DNA of 64,000 nt from an uncultured Lachnospiraceae bacterium (GTDB lineage: Bacteria > Bacillota > Clostridia > Lachnospirales > Lachnospiraceae), in contig CAJUQJ010000004.1 of assembly GCA_910588215.1 (NCBI GenBank), positions 55,839 to 119,838 on the forward strand. The letters are read 5' to 3'. Of this stretch, positions 36,869 to 47,219 are shown piece by piece; position 1 is the first letter of the stretch, and the number at the start of each line of letters is the position of its first letter. A program made the position numbers and the translations under genes. The notes beneath the pieces are model-generated. The model had not been told where the DNA came from, did not search any database, and saw nothing but the letters and a program-made list of their open reading frames with translations.

Positions 36869-38494
36869 ATGAGTGTAACTTTACAAAATCCACTATTACC
36901 GGGATTTTATCCCGATCCCTCCATCTGCAGGGTGGGAGATGATTTCTATATGGTGACTTCTTCTTTTTCCTATTATCCGGGAGTCCCCATTTTCCATAGC
37001 CGGGATCTGGCGCACTGGGAGCAGATTGGGCATGTGCTGGATCGACCGGAGCAGCTGCCGCTGGATCCCTATGCGATCTCTGGGGGTATTTTTGCACCGA
37101 CGATCCGCTATCATGAGGGGCTTTTTTACATGATCACCACCAATGTGAACCACGGCGGCAATTTTATCGTGACCGCGAAGAAGCCGGAAGGGCCGTGGTC
37201 CCCTCCGCACTGGATCGCGGGTGCGGAGGGGATTGACCCTTCCCTGTTCTGGGATGACGACGGCAGAGCCTACTATACAGGAACCTGCGGCGGCGGACCG
37301 GGTGAGCGGCAGATGATCTGGCTGTCGGAGATCGATCTGGTGAAGTTTGAGCTGGTGGGTGAGAAGACGAAGATTTGGGGAGGCGCCATGGAGAATGCCG
37401 CGTGGCCGGAGGCACCCCATCTGTACAAGGTGAACGGCTATTATTATCTGATGATCGCGGAGGGCGGAACGGAGCATTTCCATTCCGAGACCATTGCCAG
37501 GGCAAAGCAGATCACGGGGCCTTACGAGAGCTATCGGGGCAATCCGATTCTGACGCAGCGTCATCTGGGGACGAAGGCAGCTATCGCGAATACGGGACAT
37601 GCGGATCTGGTGGAGCTGCAGGATGGTTCCTGGTATATTGTCTTTCTGGCGTCCAGACCTTACGGCGGTTACCATAAGAATCTGGGCAGAGAGACTTTTA
37701 TCGCACCGGTGGAGTGGGAGGAAGGCTGGCCTATTGTCAGCCCGGGTACAGGCCGGATCGAATTTGCCTATGAAGGACCGGATTTGCCGGAGTTTGCGGT
37801 TAAGCCCGTGCCGGAGAAGGACGACTTTGAGGGGGAGAAGCTTGGATATCAGTGGAATTTCTTAGGAACCCCGGACGAGCATACATACAGGCTGGAGGAT
37901 GGTTACCTGAAGCTGAAGCTTTACGATAAGTCCATGGGACGGGGCATGGTGACAAATGGAGCAAATGCCCGTTTTGCGCAGCATGAGCCCCAGAGTATTG
38001 GATTCCTGGGCAGAAGGCAGCAGCATATGTCCTTCGAGGCCAGAACGAAACTGTGTTTTATCCCGCGGGAGAGACAGACTGCAGGTATGGTGGTACTGCA
38101 GAATGATTATCAACAGCTGAGAGTGGAAGTGGGGCTGAACGGGGAAGGAAAGCAGGTGGCAAGGGCAGTCAGCGGCTATACTTCCAAGGATGTTTCCCTT
38201 TTGCACAAGGAGGCTGCAGGAGATTATCAGGAAGAACTTCTGGGAGAAATTTCCTGGGAACAGACAGAGACCGTGCTGCTCATCCGGGCCGATGGGCAGG
38301 ATTTTACGCTGGCAGTGGCCGGGGAGGACGGACAGGAACAGATCCTTGCAAATAAGGTTGACGGCAGCTTTCTTGGCAGTGAGACGGCGGGCGGTTTCGT
38401 GGGGGCTTATGTCGGTATGTTCGCCAGCGGTAACGGGACGGCATACGAGGAGTACGTGTCGTTTGACTGGTTCAGTTATTGCAGTAGAGATTAA
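36869..38494 (+). CDS. GH43 family beta-xylosidase/arabinofuranosidase
   Basis: 541 residues. The five-bladed propeller has the catalytic base Asp in GFYPDPSIC (Asp16), the middle Asp in EGIDPSLFWDDDG (about 123) and the acid Glu in YYLMIAEGGTEH (about 198). From about residue 330 a beta-sandwich domain (DDFEGEKLGYQWNFLGTP onward) matches the C-terminal module of XynB-type enzymes. Cytoplasmic. It should trim xylo-oligosaccharides or arabinosyl branches. GAGAGGAG precedes ATG 36869. Confidence 0.93.
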   Translation: MSVTLQNPLLPGFYPDPSICRVGDDFYMVTSSFSYYPGVPIFHSRDLAHWEQIGHVLDRPEQLPLDPYAISGGIFAPTIRYHEGLFYMITTNVNHGGNFIVTAKKPEGPWSPPHWIAGAEGIDPSLFWDDDGRAYYTGTCGGGPGERQMIWLSEIDLVKFELVGEKTKIWGGAMENAAWPEAPHLYKVNGYYYLMIAEGGTEHFHSETIARAKQITGPYESYRGNPILTQRHLGTKAAIANTGHADLVELQDGSWYIVFLASRPYGGYHKNLGRETFIAPVEWEEGWPIVSPGTGRIEFAYEGPDLPEFAVKPVPEKDDFEGEKLGYQWNFLGTPDEHTYRLEDGYLKLKLYDKSMGRGMVTNGANARFAQHEPQSIGFLGRRQQHMSFEARTKLCFIPRERQTAGMVVLQNDYQQLRVEVGLNGEGKQVARAVSGYTSKDVSLLHKEAAGDYQEELLGEISWEQTETVLLIRADGQDFTLAVAGEDGQEQILANKVDGSFLGSETAGGFVGAYVGMFASGNGTAYEEYVSFDWFSYCSRD

Positions 38495-38545
38495 AATGAA
38501 ATTACAACGCTTCGGAATGGAAGTAAGAATGAGGAGAGATTTATT

Positions 38546-40381
38546 ATGGAACTGTTAAGTTACACGAGACAACCGAAAGAAGATATCATTTACGGTAGCA
38601 GGATGGCGTACAGTATGCATCTTGCCTATCGGGGAGAAGACGGGAAGTTCCGGCCTTTTCATCACAATGAAGGTATACTGTATGCCAGGGCGCTGCAGAA
38701 TCCGGAGGACGGCACTTTAGACGCCAGATGTTTGAAGAAACCGTGGATCTTTGAATTGTCAGAAGAAAGTAAGGAATCCTGTGGCGGTTATGGAATCCTG
38801 GCCGTGCGCACCGGAGGCGCAGGGGAACCGGATGCGTCCAGTCAGGGATGTGTGCTTTTCTTTGTGAGCAGGAATCTGGTCCACTATGAGGAGAGGGGGC
38901 TGTGCCGTCTGCAGGAATCCGGGGAGATCGTGGAGGTGCGCTGTGCCTATGATGCGAAAGCACTGGCTTACAGAATCTGCTGGCAGTCAGAGGGCGGACA
39001 GTGGATGGAAGGTGTAGCTGCTTTGCAGGAGAACACGGGGAAGGAAGCGTCGGCAGTCATACAGTTGGATCCTGCTTCCGTCAGGGAAAACGCGGAACCG
39101 GAGATTTCTGCACCGTCGTTTGTGGTAGAGGAGCTGGAATTGGTCGAAGGGGTCGTGCCTGGCAATATGGTTACCGTTGCGGAGGAGACAGGAGAGTATC
39201 TGTTGAAAAAACTGCTGCCGCCAGTCTGCGTCGGTATGACGTTATCCAAGAAAGGGCCGTTCCGGTGTGTGGAGGAGCTTAAGGATGTGAAGGCAGTGGC
39301 TTCTTACAGCGACGGAACGATGGTTGAACGTAAAATCGACTGGGAAGAGCCGACGAAAGGCGAGACTCGCGTGGTACGGGGCAGAGTGCACCAGGAACAT
39401 TTCCCGGCGCCTTTTGCAGAGCATCGGGCAGATCCGGTCTGCATGTATCGGGACGGGAAGTATTATTTTATTGCCACCAACGATGCGGATAACAATCACA
39501 CGCTCTACATGCGCTGTGCCGATACTTTAGAAGGGATCCTGACGGCGAAGGAAGAACTTTTCCTGGACTCGGAGACCTATCCGGGCATCGGCGGGCTATT
39601 GTGGGCGCCGGAATTTCATGAGGTGGACGGGCAGTTGTATGTGTTCCATGCGGCGACTTCCGGTGAATTCTACCATGAGGAATCCCGGGTGCGCAAGCTG
39701 CGGGAAGGCGGCAACCCAATCTGCAAAGAGGACTGGTCGGCGCCTGTTATGGTGGTGAAGAAAGACGGCTCACCGCTGTGTGAGGAGGGCAAAGTGATTT
39801 CCTTAGACATGACTACTATCGCCTATGAAGGCAAAACGTATGTCATGTGGTCTCAGCGGCAGTTCCTGCCGGTAGACCAAGGGGCATGGTTGTATCTGGC
39901 GCAGATCGATGAGAAGGAGCCGTGGAAGTTGGTGACCGATCCGGTATGTATTGCCAAGCCGGAGTATAGCTGGGAGAACAATCACACCTATGTAGTGGAA
40001 GGACCTTACGCGCTGGAGCGGGACGGTCAGCTGATGGTCACTTATGCGGCTGCGGCGGTCGATGCAACCTATGCGGTTGGCTTGTTGAAGCCCGTGATGG
40101 GCAGTGATATCCTGAATCCGGATAACTGGCGCAAGAGCAATTATCCGCTGATGTCTTCTGCCTCTGTAGAAGGTGAGTACGGCACTGGTCATAATTCCTA
40201 TCTGACCGACGAAAATGGATTGGTATGGAATTTCTATCACATGCGGGCAGGCGTGGATGGACCGCGATCCTCTGCCGCACGCAGGACACATTTTGATATT
40301 GACGGAGAACCGATGCTGGATGTAACGGAGGAGCGAGACTTGCCGGAAGCATTCCGAACAGTGGAAGTGCAGATCGACTGA
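38546..40381 (+). CDS. GH43-like arabinosidase/xylosidase with N-terminal beta domain
   Basis: 611 residues. The N-terminal about 290 residues form a beta-rich accessory region. The propeller then starts at HRADPVCMYRDGKYYFIAT (Asp base), with ISLDMTTIAYEGKTYVMWSQ (second Asp) and YVVEGPYALERDG (Glu acid). It is paralogous to 43340: both open with YTRQP and share the GYGPGHNS-like EGEYGTGHNSYL segment. No signal peptide. CGCTTCGGAATGGAAG (38508-38523) sits upstream and recurs before other genes. Confidence 0.85.
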   Translation: MELLSYTRQPKEDIIYGSRMAYSMHLAYRGEDGKFRPFHHNEGILYARALQNPEDGTLDARCLKKPWIFELSEESKESCGGYGILAVRTGGAGEPDASSQGCVLFFVSRNLVHYEERGLCRLQESGEIVEVRCAYDAKALAYRICWQSEGGQWMEGVAALQENTGKEASAVIQLDPASVRENAEPEISAPSFVVEELELVEGVVPGNMVTVAEETGEYLLKKLLPPVCVGMTLSKKGPFRCVEELKDVKAVASYSDGTMVERKIDWEEPTKGETRVVRGRVHQEHFPAPFAEHRADPVCMYRDGKYYFIATNDADNNHTLYMRCADTLEGILTAKEELFLDSETYPGIGGLLWAPEFHEVDGQLYVFHAATSGEFYHEESRVRKLREGGNPICKEDWSAPVMVVKKDGSPLCEEGKVISLDMTTIAYEGKTYVMWSQRQFLPVDQGAWLYLAQIDEKEPWKLVTDPVCIAKPEYSWENNHTYVVEGPYALERDGQLMVTYAAAAVDATYAVGLLKPVMGSDILNPDNWRKSNYPLMSSASVEGEYGTGHNSYLTDENGLVWNFYHMRAGVDGPRSSAARRTHFDIDGEPMLDVTEERDLPEAFRTVEVQID

Positions 40382-40543
40382 GCACGCACACACTGACCGG
40401 TGTGGCGATACATAGGCCGGGATCGGTTTTGTTGTTTGTATTTTCCAAGGTTACGTGATAAGATGGTAAAGAACAGTGGAAAGGGAATACATAAATACTG
40501 CATTCTGCTGGTAATGATGGAAATATTTGGGAGACGGACTAGA

Positions 40544-41593
40544 ATGGTTACTTTAAAAGAAATTGCCAGAGAATGCAATGTTTCTCCAACGACTGTGTCG
40601 AATATTTTGAATGGTAAGCCTAAGGTCAGTGAAGAGACGAAAGAGAGGGTGCTGGAGACCGTTAACAGGCTTGGGTACAGGCCTAATTACATTGCCCAGG
40701 GTCTGCGGAACCAGAAAACAAAGATGATCGGCATCATAGCAGAAGATATCGCGCAGTTTACGACGCCCGAGATTGTTGAGGGCATCATGAGTTACTGCGA
40801 GGAGAAGGGTTATCGCTCTATTGTTAAGAATCTCCGACTTTATGCCAGATGGAGTGACTCCTGGTACAACAAAGAGTCGGATTATCATGCTATCTTGGAG
40901 CCGGCTATTAGAGAGTTGACATCGATCATGGTGGACGGGATCATTTATATTGCCGGACATGCGCGGGTGATCCATTGCTTTCCGGAAGATTTTTCTACAC
41001 CGGCGGTGATGACGTATGCTTTTGACAGCAATCCGGCTATACCCTGCGTGGGAATTGACGATCAAGGGTCGGCATACGAGGTCGTGAAATACATTATTTC
41101 CAAAGGGCACCGCAAGATAGGCGTCATCGGCGGGAGAGCGGACAATATTCATACACAGCAGAGACTTTTGGGATATCAGAAAGCGCTGTTTGAACATCAG
41201 GTCTTGTATAATCCGGCCTGGATCCGATATGCCGCGTGGGATGAAACGAGTGCTTACATAGAGGCGCTGGAGCTTATGAAGACGGAGGTGACAGCGGTTT
41301 TCTGCATGGCGGACAGAATGGCGGGCGGACTATACCGCTGTCTGAATGAGAACGGTAAACGGGCCGGTGCGGATATGGCAGTGGTGGGATTTGACGGCCA
41401 GGAGATCTCGGAATACTTCATTCCGGGACTGACAACGATGGCGCTGCCGCTCAGGAAGATTGGGCATGTATCTGCCGAGCTGCTGCTTAGACAGATAGAA
41501 TCCGGAGACAGTCGGATACGGCAGGGAGATGGGGCAGAGAAGGTCTTGATACCTTGCACTTTTATAGAACGTGAATCTGTACATCAAATTTAA
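40544..41593 (+). CDS. LacI-family transcriptional regulator
   Basis: 349 residues from ATG 40544. MVTLKEIARECNVSPTTVSNILNGKPKVS is a full LacI HTH and hinge entry, followed by GYRPNYIAQGLR. The effector domain is of the periplasmic-binding type (VGFDGQEISEYFIPGLTTM, C-terminal PCTFIERESV). Two near-identical 18-bp palindromes at 41720 and 45317, each just behind a promoter, are its probable targets. The effector is probably an arabino- or xylo-oligosaccharide. Confidence 0.93.
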   Translation: MVTLKEIARECNVSPTTVSNILNGKPKVSEETKERVLETVNRLGYRPNYIAQGLRNQKTKMIGIIAEDIAQFTTPEIVEGIMSYCEEKGYRSIVKNLRLYARWSDSWYNKESDYHAILEPAIRELTSIMVDGIIYIAGHARVIHCFPEDFSTPAVMTYAFDSNPAIPCVGIDDQGSAYEVVKYIISKGHRKIGVIGGRADNIHTQQRLLGYQKALFEHQVLYNPAWIRYAAWDETSAYIEALELMKTEVTAVFCMADRMAGGLYRCLNENGKRAGADMAVVGFDGQEISEYFIPGLTTMALPLRKIGHVSAELLLRQIESGDSRIRQGDGAEKVLIPCTFIERESVHQI

Positions 41594-41679
41594 AGAATGT
41601 CAGTCGAGATGGGGAACTGTTCCGGGTGATTTTTATCATAGGGGATTTTTTGACTTTTTATGGAGAAATACAACTGTGA

Positions 41680-41708
41680 TTGACAAAAAAACAGCCGGAA
41701 CATATAAT
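41680..41708 (+). promoter_or_regulatory. Consensus sigma-70 promoter before the GH51 gene
   Basis: TTGACA (41680-41685), exactly 17 bp, TATAAT (41703-41708). Both hexamers are perfect. Confidence 0.85.
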
Positions 41709-41719
41709 GATTTCATAAT

Positions 41720-41737
41720 GGTTAAACGTTAAACAAA
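41720..41737. promoter_or_regulatory. Putative LacI-family operator
   Basis: GGTTAAACGTTAAACAAA, centred on AACGTT and covering the expected transcription start. It matches the box at 45317-45334 at 17 of 18 positions. Confidence 0.7.
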
Positions 41738-41757
41738 AAAAGGGAAGGGGTGGGGTT

Positions 41758-43242
41758 ATGAAGTTACATATTCATGAGAACCAGAGGAAAGGGGTCATAG
41801 CACCGGAGATCTACGGACATTTCAGTGAGCATTTGGGGAGATGTATCTATGACGGTCTGTATGTGGGGGAGACGTCTGAGATACCCAATGTGAAGGGGAT
41901 GCGGAGCGATGTAGTCGAAGCGCTTAAGGAGATCGATATTCCGGTACTGCGCTGGCCCGGAGGGTGCTTTGCGGACGAGTATCACTGGAAGGACGGTATC
42001 GGCTCTAAGGAAGAGCGGAAGAAGATGGTCAATACGCACTGGGGCGGCACGACGGAGGACAACAGTTTCGGAACCCATGAATATTTCGAGCTGTGTGAGC
42101 AGCTGGGCTGTAAGACTTATGTGTGCGGCAATGTGGGAAGCGGTACGGTGCAGGAGATGAGCGAGTGGGTAGAATATATGACCTTTGACGGTGTGTCTCC
42201 GATGGCGGATCTGCGACGGAAGAACGGACACGAGCAGGCATGGAAGCTGGATTACTTCGGTATCGGCAATGAGAACTGGGGCTGCGGCGGTAATATGACA
42301 CCGGATCATTATGCGCATTTATACCGCAGATATCAGACTTATGTGCGGAATTACCATAAGGATTGTCCTGTCTTCAAGGTGTGTGGCGGTGCGGATTCTA
42401 CGGATTATGAATGGACGGATACCGTGCTGCACGAGTGTTTCCGGAAACCGACGCCCGAAAGCGCCCATGGATTTATGGACGGGCTCTCCGTGCATTATTA
42501 TGCGGGAGTGGAAAAGGGAGAGCATAAAGGAAGTGCCACGGATTTCAGTGAAGAAGAATGGTATGCTACCTTAAAACGCGCACTGGGCATGGAAGAACTG
42601 ATCAGGAGGCACGGTGCGATCATGGATCGGTACGACCCGGACAAGAAGATCGGCATGATCGTTGATGAGTGGGGCTGCTGGCATGACGTGGAAGTGGGAA
42701 CGAACCCGGGATTCCTTTATCAGCAGAATACTATGCGGGATGCCGTAGTGGCAGGTGTTACCCTGAATATCTTCAACAAACATTGTGACCGGGTGAAGAT
42801 GGCCTGCATTGCGCAGGTCGTCAATGTACTGCAGGCGGTGGTGCTGACAGAGGGCAGCCGTATGCTGCTGACGCCCACCTATCACATATTCCACATGTAT
42901 AAGCATCATCAGGGAGCAGAACTGATCGAAAGTTATCTGGAGGAAGAAGCAGAGAACAGTTCCATGGTGCAGGAGTCGGCCTCTATCGATCAGGACGGCG
43001 TCGTGACGGTAACGCTCACGAATTATTCCCTGCAGGAGTCTGGAAATATGGAACTTTTGTTTGAGGAGCGAAAGCCTGTCGATGTGAAGGGATACATTGT
43101 ACACGGCGCTATGAATGACTATAACACCTTTGATGAACCGGAGAACGTCGTGGAAGAGGAGTTTGCGGCATTTACCGTGAAAGATAAAGGCCTGTCCTTT
43201 GTGATCCCGCCGCGCAGCGTGATGATGTTCAGAATCAGATAA
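41758..43242 (+). CDS. abfA: GH51 family intracellular alpha-L-arabinofuranosidase
   Basis: 494 residues, the usual length. [13 protein letters not shown], acid/base Glu in [11 protein letters not shown] (about 172) and nucleophile Glu in IVDEWGCW (about 304) are intact. The N-terminus ([23 protein letters not shown]) and C-terminal [11 protein letters not shown] are typical. A hexameric cytoplasmic enzyme releasing arabinose from arabinoxylan fragments. It has its own promoter and LacI box, and heads a pair with the GH43 gene downstream. Confidence 0.96.
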   Translation: MKLHIHENQRKGVIAPEIYGHFSEHLGRCIYDGLYVGETSEIPNVKGMRSDVVEALKEIDIPVLRWPGGCFADEYHWKDGIGSKEERKKMVNTHWGGTTEDNSFGTHEYFELCEQLGCKTYVCGNVGSGTVQEMSEWVEYMTFDGVSPMADLRRKNGHEQAWKLDYFGIGNENWGCGGNMTPDHYAHLYRRYQTYVRNYHKDCPVFKVCGGADSTDYEWTDTVLHECFRKPTPESAHGFMDGLSVHYYAGVEKGEHKGSATDFSEEEWYATLKRALGMEELIRRHGAIMDRYDPDKKIGMIVDEWGCWHDVEVGTNPGFLYQQNTMRDAVVAGVTLNIFNKHCDRVKMACIAQVVNVLQAVVLTEGSRMLLTPTYHIFHMYKHHQGAELIESYLEEEAENSSMVQESASIDQDGVVTVTLTNYSLQESGNMELLFEERKPVDVKGYIVHGAMNDYNTFDEPENVVEEEFAAFTVKDKGLSFVIPPRSVMMFRIR

Positions 43243-43339
43243 AGTTCTCTGTTGTGTAATTTATGCAGCCGGGAATCTATGATTCGGAGTGGAGAAAATG
43301 TGGCGCTTCGGAATGGAGGAAAGGATGGAAAGAGGATCT

Positions 43340-44959
43340 ATGGAAGTGAGAGTATATACGAGGCAGCCGAGAGTTTCTGACTATCCGCCGGGCCTGGCTT
43401 ACAGCGTCCATATGGCATTCCGTACCGGAGAAGAAGAATATAAGCCCTGGAATAAGAATTACGGGATTCTCTTTGCGGAGGCGCTGATCCGGATGGATGA
43501 CACCCTCGATACGAAAGCTCTGAAGCACCCAAGAATTTATGAAACGGAGGATGGCACTTATGGCATAGCTGCCGTCAGGGTGCAGGAAGACGGAAGCGAG
43601 GATGTGGACAGCAGGGGCAAAGTCTTGCTGTGGAAGACTGCGGATTTTATCAGCTTTGACAGTATGGGACTGGTGGATGTGTCAGAAAGCGGCTGGGAGA
43701 CGTCAGGAGATTGCATTCCGGTAAGGAAGGAAGTACTGGAGAGAGCGGCGGAGCATTGGAGTCCGGTTTACAACACGAAGATCAGAGTGCCGGAGTGCGT
43801 TGAACTGTATTCTAGGGAAGAGTTAGATCAGGTCAGGGCTGAGGCGGTCTATTCGGATGGCTCCTGTCACTCGAAGAGAGTTGTATGGGACAAGACAGGC
43901 ATCGACTTTGTGCCGGGCAGTAGTTATGAAGTGACAGGCAGTATCGTGGATCAGAGTTTACCTTTTCCTGTCGCTGTAGGATACGGGGATCCGGTGGTCT
44001 TTCCCTGGGAGGGGAAATGGTACTACATCTCCACCAATGACAATACTAACGATATCGGCCTGTATGTGCGGGAAGCGAACAGCGTAAAGGGACTGTTTCA
44101 GGAGGACACAGTAGAGCACCTTATCCTGGCGGAGGACGAGGAGCGGCAGCTGTTGCAGACCTTCTGGGCGCCGGAATTCCATGTGATAGGCGGAGAACTT
44201 TATATTCTGTTTGCGGTGAGCGGGCAGGTGTGGGGGCCCCAGTGCCATATGATGAGACTGCGCAAGGGAAGATCCATCATAGAGGCGGACAGCTGGGAAG
44301 ACCCGGTCAGGATGGTGAGAGCCGACGGCAGCGCACTGACGCAGGATGGGATCACGCTGGATATGACTTATCTGAAAACTGCCGGAAGTTCATACGTCGT
44401 ATGGTCTTACAGGAGGCATATCGGAACGCCGCTGGACAGCGGTTCGATGCTCTATATCGCCACCATCGATGAAGGAGAACCGTGGAAATTATCGAGTGAT
44501 CCGGTGCTGCTTACGAGACCGCTTCTGGGATGGGAGAATGTGGCAGGAACAATCAATAATGAGGGGCCTTACTGCTTTACGAAAGACGGGACGGTCTATC
44601 TTACTTATTCGGGTGGTTCGGCCAACAGCTATACATATGTTCTGGGACTTTTGACGGCGCGGGCAGAGGATGATCTGCTCAGCCCGGCCTCGTGGACAAA
44701 AAGGTGTACGCCGGTGCTCTCCTTCTACTCAGTGGAAGGAGAATACGGGCCCGGACACAATTCTTTCTATGTCGGCGAGGAGGGAGATCTGATGATTGCT
44801 TATCATGCGGAGACTGCGCTGGATAACACCATCAGATGTGATGGCATCAGACGGGTTCATTTCCGCAGGAACGGCCTGCCGGAGTTTGGTATGTCAGCTA
44901 AGGAAGATTTGGATCCTTCGCTGCGGCAAATTAAGACACGTGTTATCATTAAAGAATGA
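43340..44959 (+). CDS. GH43-like arabinosidase/xylosidase (paralogue of 38546)
   Basis: 539 residues from ATG 43340, chosen by alignment of EVRVYTRQPR with the paralogue's ELLSYTRQPK and by AGAGG upstream; in-frame ATGs at 43289, 43313 and 43325 exist. The propeller has GYGDPVVFPWEGKWYYIST (Asp base), ITLDMTYLKTAGSSYVVWSY (Asp) and INNEGPYCFTKDG (Glu acid), then VEGEYGPGHNSFYV. N-terminal accessory beta region as in the paralogue but shorter. GCTTCGGAATGGAGG (43305-43319) overlaps the leader. Confidence 0.85.
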   Translation: MEVRVYTRQPRVSDYPPGLAYSVHMAFRTGEEEYKPWNKNYGILFAEALIRMDDTLDTKALKHPRIYETEDGTYGIAAVRVQEDGSEDVDSRGKVLLWKTADFISFDSMGLVDVSESGWETSGDCIPVRKEVLERAAEHWSPVYNTKIRVPECVELYSREELDQVRAEAVYSDGSCHSKRVVWDKTGIDFVPGSSYEVTGSIVDQSLPFPVAVGYGDPVVFPWEGKWYYISTNDNTNDIGLYVREANSVKGLFQEDTVEHLILAEDEERQLLQTFWAPEFHVIGGELYILFAVSGQVWGPQCHMMRLRKGRSIIEADSWEDPVRMVRADGSALTQDGITLDMTYLKTAGSSYVVWSYRRHIGTPLDSGSMLYIATIDEGEPWKLSSDPVLLTRPLLGWENVAGTINNEGPYCFTKDGTVYLTYSGGSANSYTYVLGLLTARAEDDLLSPASWTKRCTPVLSFYSVEGEYGPGHNSFYVGEEGDLMIAYHAETALDNTIRCDGIRRVHFRRNGLPEFGMSAKEDLDPSLRQIKTRVIIKE

Positions 44960-45050
44960 TCTTAAATCAGTTTATTCCCGTGAGCAATGAGCCGAGTGGT
45001 TGCTTGCAGCGGGGTCTTTGATTTTCACAACTGTATAAATTCTGACTTAG

Positions 45051-45080
45051 AACAGCGCCACTGGTGGCGCTGTTTCTTTG
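45051..45080 (+). terminator. Strong Rho-independent terminator after the GH43 gene
   Basis: AACAGCGCCA - CTGG - TGGCGCTGTT, a perfect 10-bp stem with a 4-base loop, followed by TCTTTG. It separates the hydrolase genes from the importer operon within the 391-bp gap 44960-45350. Confidence 0.85.
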
Positions 45081-45275
45081 TCTTATAAGACATAAGCAAT
45101 GACCGAACTATAGGCAGGATTCTTTAAAAAAGGCTTTGCAATTATTATATTCGGTAAAAGGTTTAACGATATTCATATATAGTATGTAAATTCATATTTT
45201 CTAAATGCGGATAATATTTGGCGATTTCCACTAAAAAAAAAGATAAAAAATTAGTAATAATTGCATAAAACATCA

Positions 45276-45304
45276 TTGACAAAAGGTCAAAACAGCTGTA
45301 TTGT
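45276..45304 (+). promoter_or_regulatory. Sigma-70 promoter for the sugar importer operon
   Basis: TTGACA (45276-45281), 17-bp spacer, TATTGT (45299-45304). Confidence 0.7.
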
Positions 45305-45316
45305 TTGTATATAGAA

Positions 45317-45334
45317 GGTAAAACGTTAAACAAA
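45317..45334. promoter_or_regulatory. Putative LacI-family operator
   Basis: GGTAAAACGTTAAACAAA, 12 bp behind the -10 element, the same promoter-to-box geometry as at 41720. A half-like GGTTTAACG occurs at 45159-45167 and could be an auxiliary site. Confidence 0.7.
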
Positions 45335-45350
45335 TCAGAGAGGATGGATA

Positions 45351-46274
45351 ATGATGCTCAGTAAAATTGATAAGAAGAAATGGTATTCTTTTAAACTGTT
45401 TCTTTATGTGCTGCCTTTTTTGGTGTTGGTACTGTTGTTTTCCTACTATCCATTGTATGGATGGCTGTATGCATTCTATGATTACAGGCCGCCGAGACCA
45501 TTTTCGGAAGCCGAGTTCGTCGGACTGAAATGGTTTAAGTCGCTGGTGGAGAATCCGGTGAAGATCTCCCAGCTGCTCCAGGTGTTGAAGAATACTTTCG
45601 TCATGAGCGGTATAACGCTGGGAACGTCATGGCTGCCTATGTTGTTTGCCGTATTTCTTAACGAGATCAAATGCATGCCGTTCAGGAAGTTTGTTCAGAC
45701 AGTCACCACGCTGCCGAACTTTATCAGTTGGGTATTGGTTTACTCTTTGGCGTTCAGCTTATTTAACAGCACCGGCATGGTGAACACGCTGCTGTTGAAT
45801 ATGGGCGTGATCAAGGAGCCGGTTCTGCTCCTGCAATCTTCCGAGCATGTATGGCTCACGCAGTGGCTGTGGCTTACATGGAAGAATCTGGGATGGGCGG
45901 CGATCATGTATATCGCGGCAATCTCCAGTATTGATGACGAACTGTTCCAGGCGGCTAAGGTGGATGGCGCAACGAGGATGCAGATGATTCGCTATATCAC
46001 GATACCATGCCTGCTGCCGACATTCTTCGTACTGCTGATGATGAATATCGGTAATTTTCTCTCGAATGGTATGGAACAGTATTACGTCTTCCAGAATGCA
46101 TTTAACAAAGAATATATACAGGTGCTGGATCTGTATGTCTATAATCTGGCGATGGGAAGCGGCAGCTATTCCGTGTCTGTCGCCCTGAGTATGCTTAAGA
46201 GTGTTGTCAGTGTGATCCTTTTGATCGTGGCCAATGCAATTTCCAAGATGACACGCGGCGAGAGTTTCCTGTGA
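45351..46274 (+). CDS. Carbohydrate ABC transporter permease, LplB-like
   Basis: 307 residues with six helices. FSYYPLYGWLYAFYDYRP and FVGLKWFKSL at the start and the coupling motif SSIDDELFQAAKVDGATRMQMIRYITIP (EAA loop) are typical of the LplB/YteP group. It begins ATGATG; GAGAGGATGG precedes it. First gene of the three-gene importer for xylo/arabino-oligosaccharides (substrate inferred from context). Confidence 0.93.
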   Translation: MMLSKIDKKKWYSFKLFLYVLPFLVLVLLFSYYPLYGWLYAFYDYRPPRPFSEAEFVGLKWFKSLVENPVKISQLLQVLKNTFVMSGITLGTSWLPMLFAVFLNEIKCMPFRKFVQTVTTLPNFISWVLVYSLAFSLFNSTGMVNTLLLNMGVIKEPVLLLQSSEHVWLTQWLWLTWKNLGWAAIMYIAAISSIDDELFQAAKVDGATRMQMIRYITIPCLLPTFFVLLMMNIGNFLSNGMEQYYVFQNAFNKEYIQVLDLYVYNLAMGSGSYSVSVALSMLKSVVSVILLIVANAISKMTRGESFL

Positions 46275-46295
46275 TGGTAAGTGAAGGAGGATTTC

Positions 46296-47219
46296 ATGAG
46301 TAGAGAGATTGCTTTGAAGAGAAGAAGGCATGAGAGTTTTGGGGACCAGATGGTCAGCGTTATATGTTACATAGTATTTGGAATCTGCGCGATCTTGTGC
46401 CTGTATCCGTTCTATTACATGTTTATCAATACGATCAGTGCGAATGACTTAAGTTCCAGAGGCGTGATCTTATTCTGGCCAAAGGGCGTGCACTGGAAGA
46501 ACTACAGCAGCGCGCTTGGCATTGACGGTCTGTTCCAGGCAGCGAAGATCTCGGTGATGCGTACGCTTCTTGGTACCTTTGGTACCGTAAGCGCCTCGGC
46601 ATTCCTAGGGTTCATGTTTTCCCAGGATAAGATGTGGCACAGGAAGCTGTGGTACAGACTGGTGATCGCTACGATGTACTTCAATGCAGGTATCATCCCC
46701 TGGTTTTTGGTGATGAAGAATATGCACCTGACGAACAATTTCTGGGGCTATATTCTTCCGATGATCGTATCGCCCTTCCATATAGTCCTGACGAAGACCT
46801 TCGTGGAATCCGTTCCGAAGGAACTGCAGGAAGCGGCAGAGATTGACGGTGCTGGAATCCTAACGATCTTCTTTAAAGTTATGATACCGGTCATCAAGCC
46901 GATCATGGCCACGGTTGCCATCTTTGCAGCGGTCAACCAGTGGAACGCGTTTCAGGATACACTGCTGCTGGTCACGGATACGAAGCTGTATCCTCTGCAG
47001 TTCGTGTTGTATCAGTATCTGAATCAGGCGAGTTCGTTATCGGCGCTGGCCAACACCAGCAGTTCCAGCTCTTTGGCCGCTGCTGCCGCAACAACCCAGA
47101 CTGCTACCAGTATCCGCATGACGATCACCATTATCGTTGTACTGCCGATCATGTGCGTATATCCTTTCTTCCAGAAGTATTTTGTAAAGGGTATCATGGT
47201 CGGAGCTGTCAAAGGCTAA
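46296..47219 (+). CDS. Carbohydrate ABC transporter permease, LplC-like
   Basis: 307 residues from ATG 46296 (AAGGAGG five bases upstream). ILCLYPFYYMFINTISAND, the EAA loop FVESVPKELQEAAEIDGAGILTIFFKVMIPVIKPI and the C-terminal YPFFQKYFVKGIMVGAVKG are diagnostic. A Ser/Ala/Thr-rich cytoplasmic or loop segment (NTSSSSSLAAAAATT) lies before the last helix. Partner of the preceding permease. Confidence 0.94.
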   Translation: MSREIALKRRRHESFGDQMVSVICYIVFGICAILCLYPFYYMFINTISANDLSSRGVILFWPKGVHWKNYSSALGIDGLFQAAKISVMRTLLGTFGTVSASAFLGFMFSQDKMWHRKLWYRLVIATMYFNAGIIPWFLVMKNMHLTNNFWGYILPMIVSPFHIVLTKTFVESVPKELQEAAEIDGAGILTIFFKVMIPVIKPIMATVAIFAAVNQWNAFQDTLLLVTDTKLYPLQFVLYQYLNQASSLSALANTSSSSSLAAAAATTQTATSIRMTITIIVVLPIMCVYPFFQKYFVKGIMVGAVKG

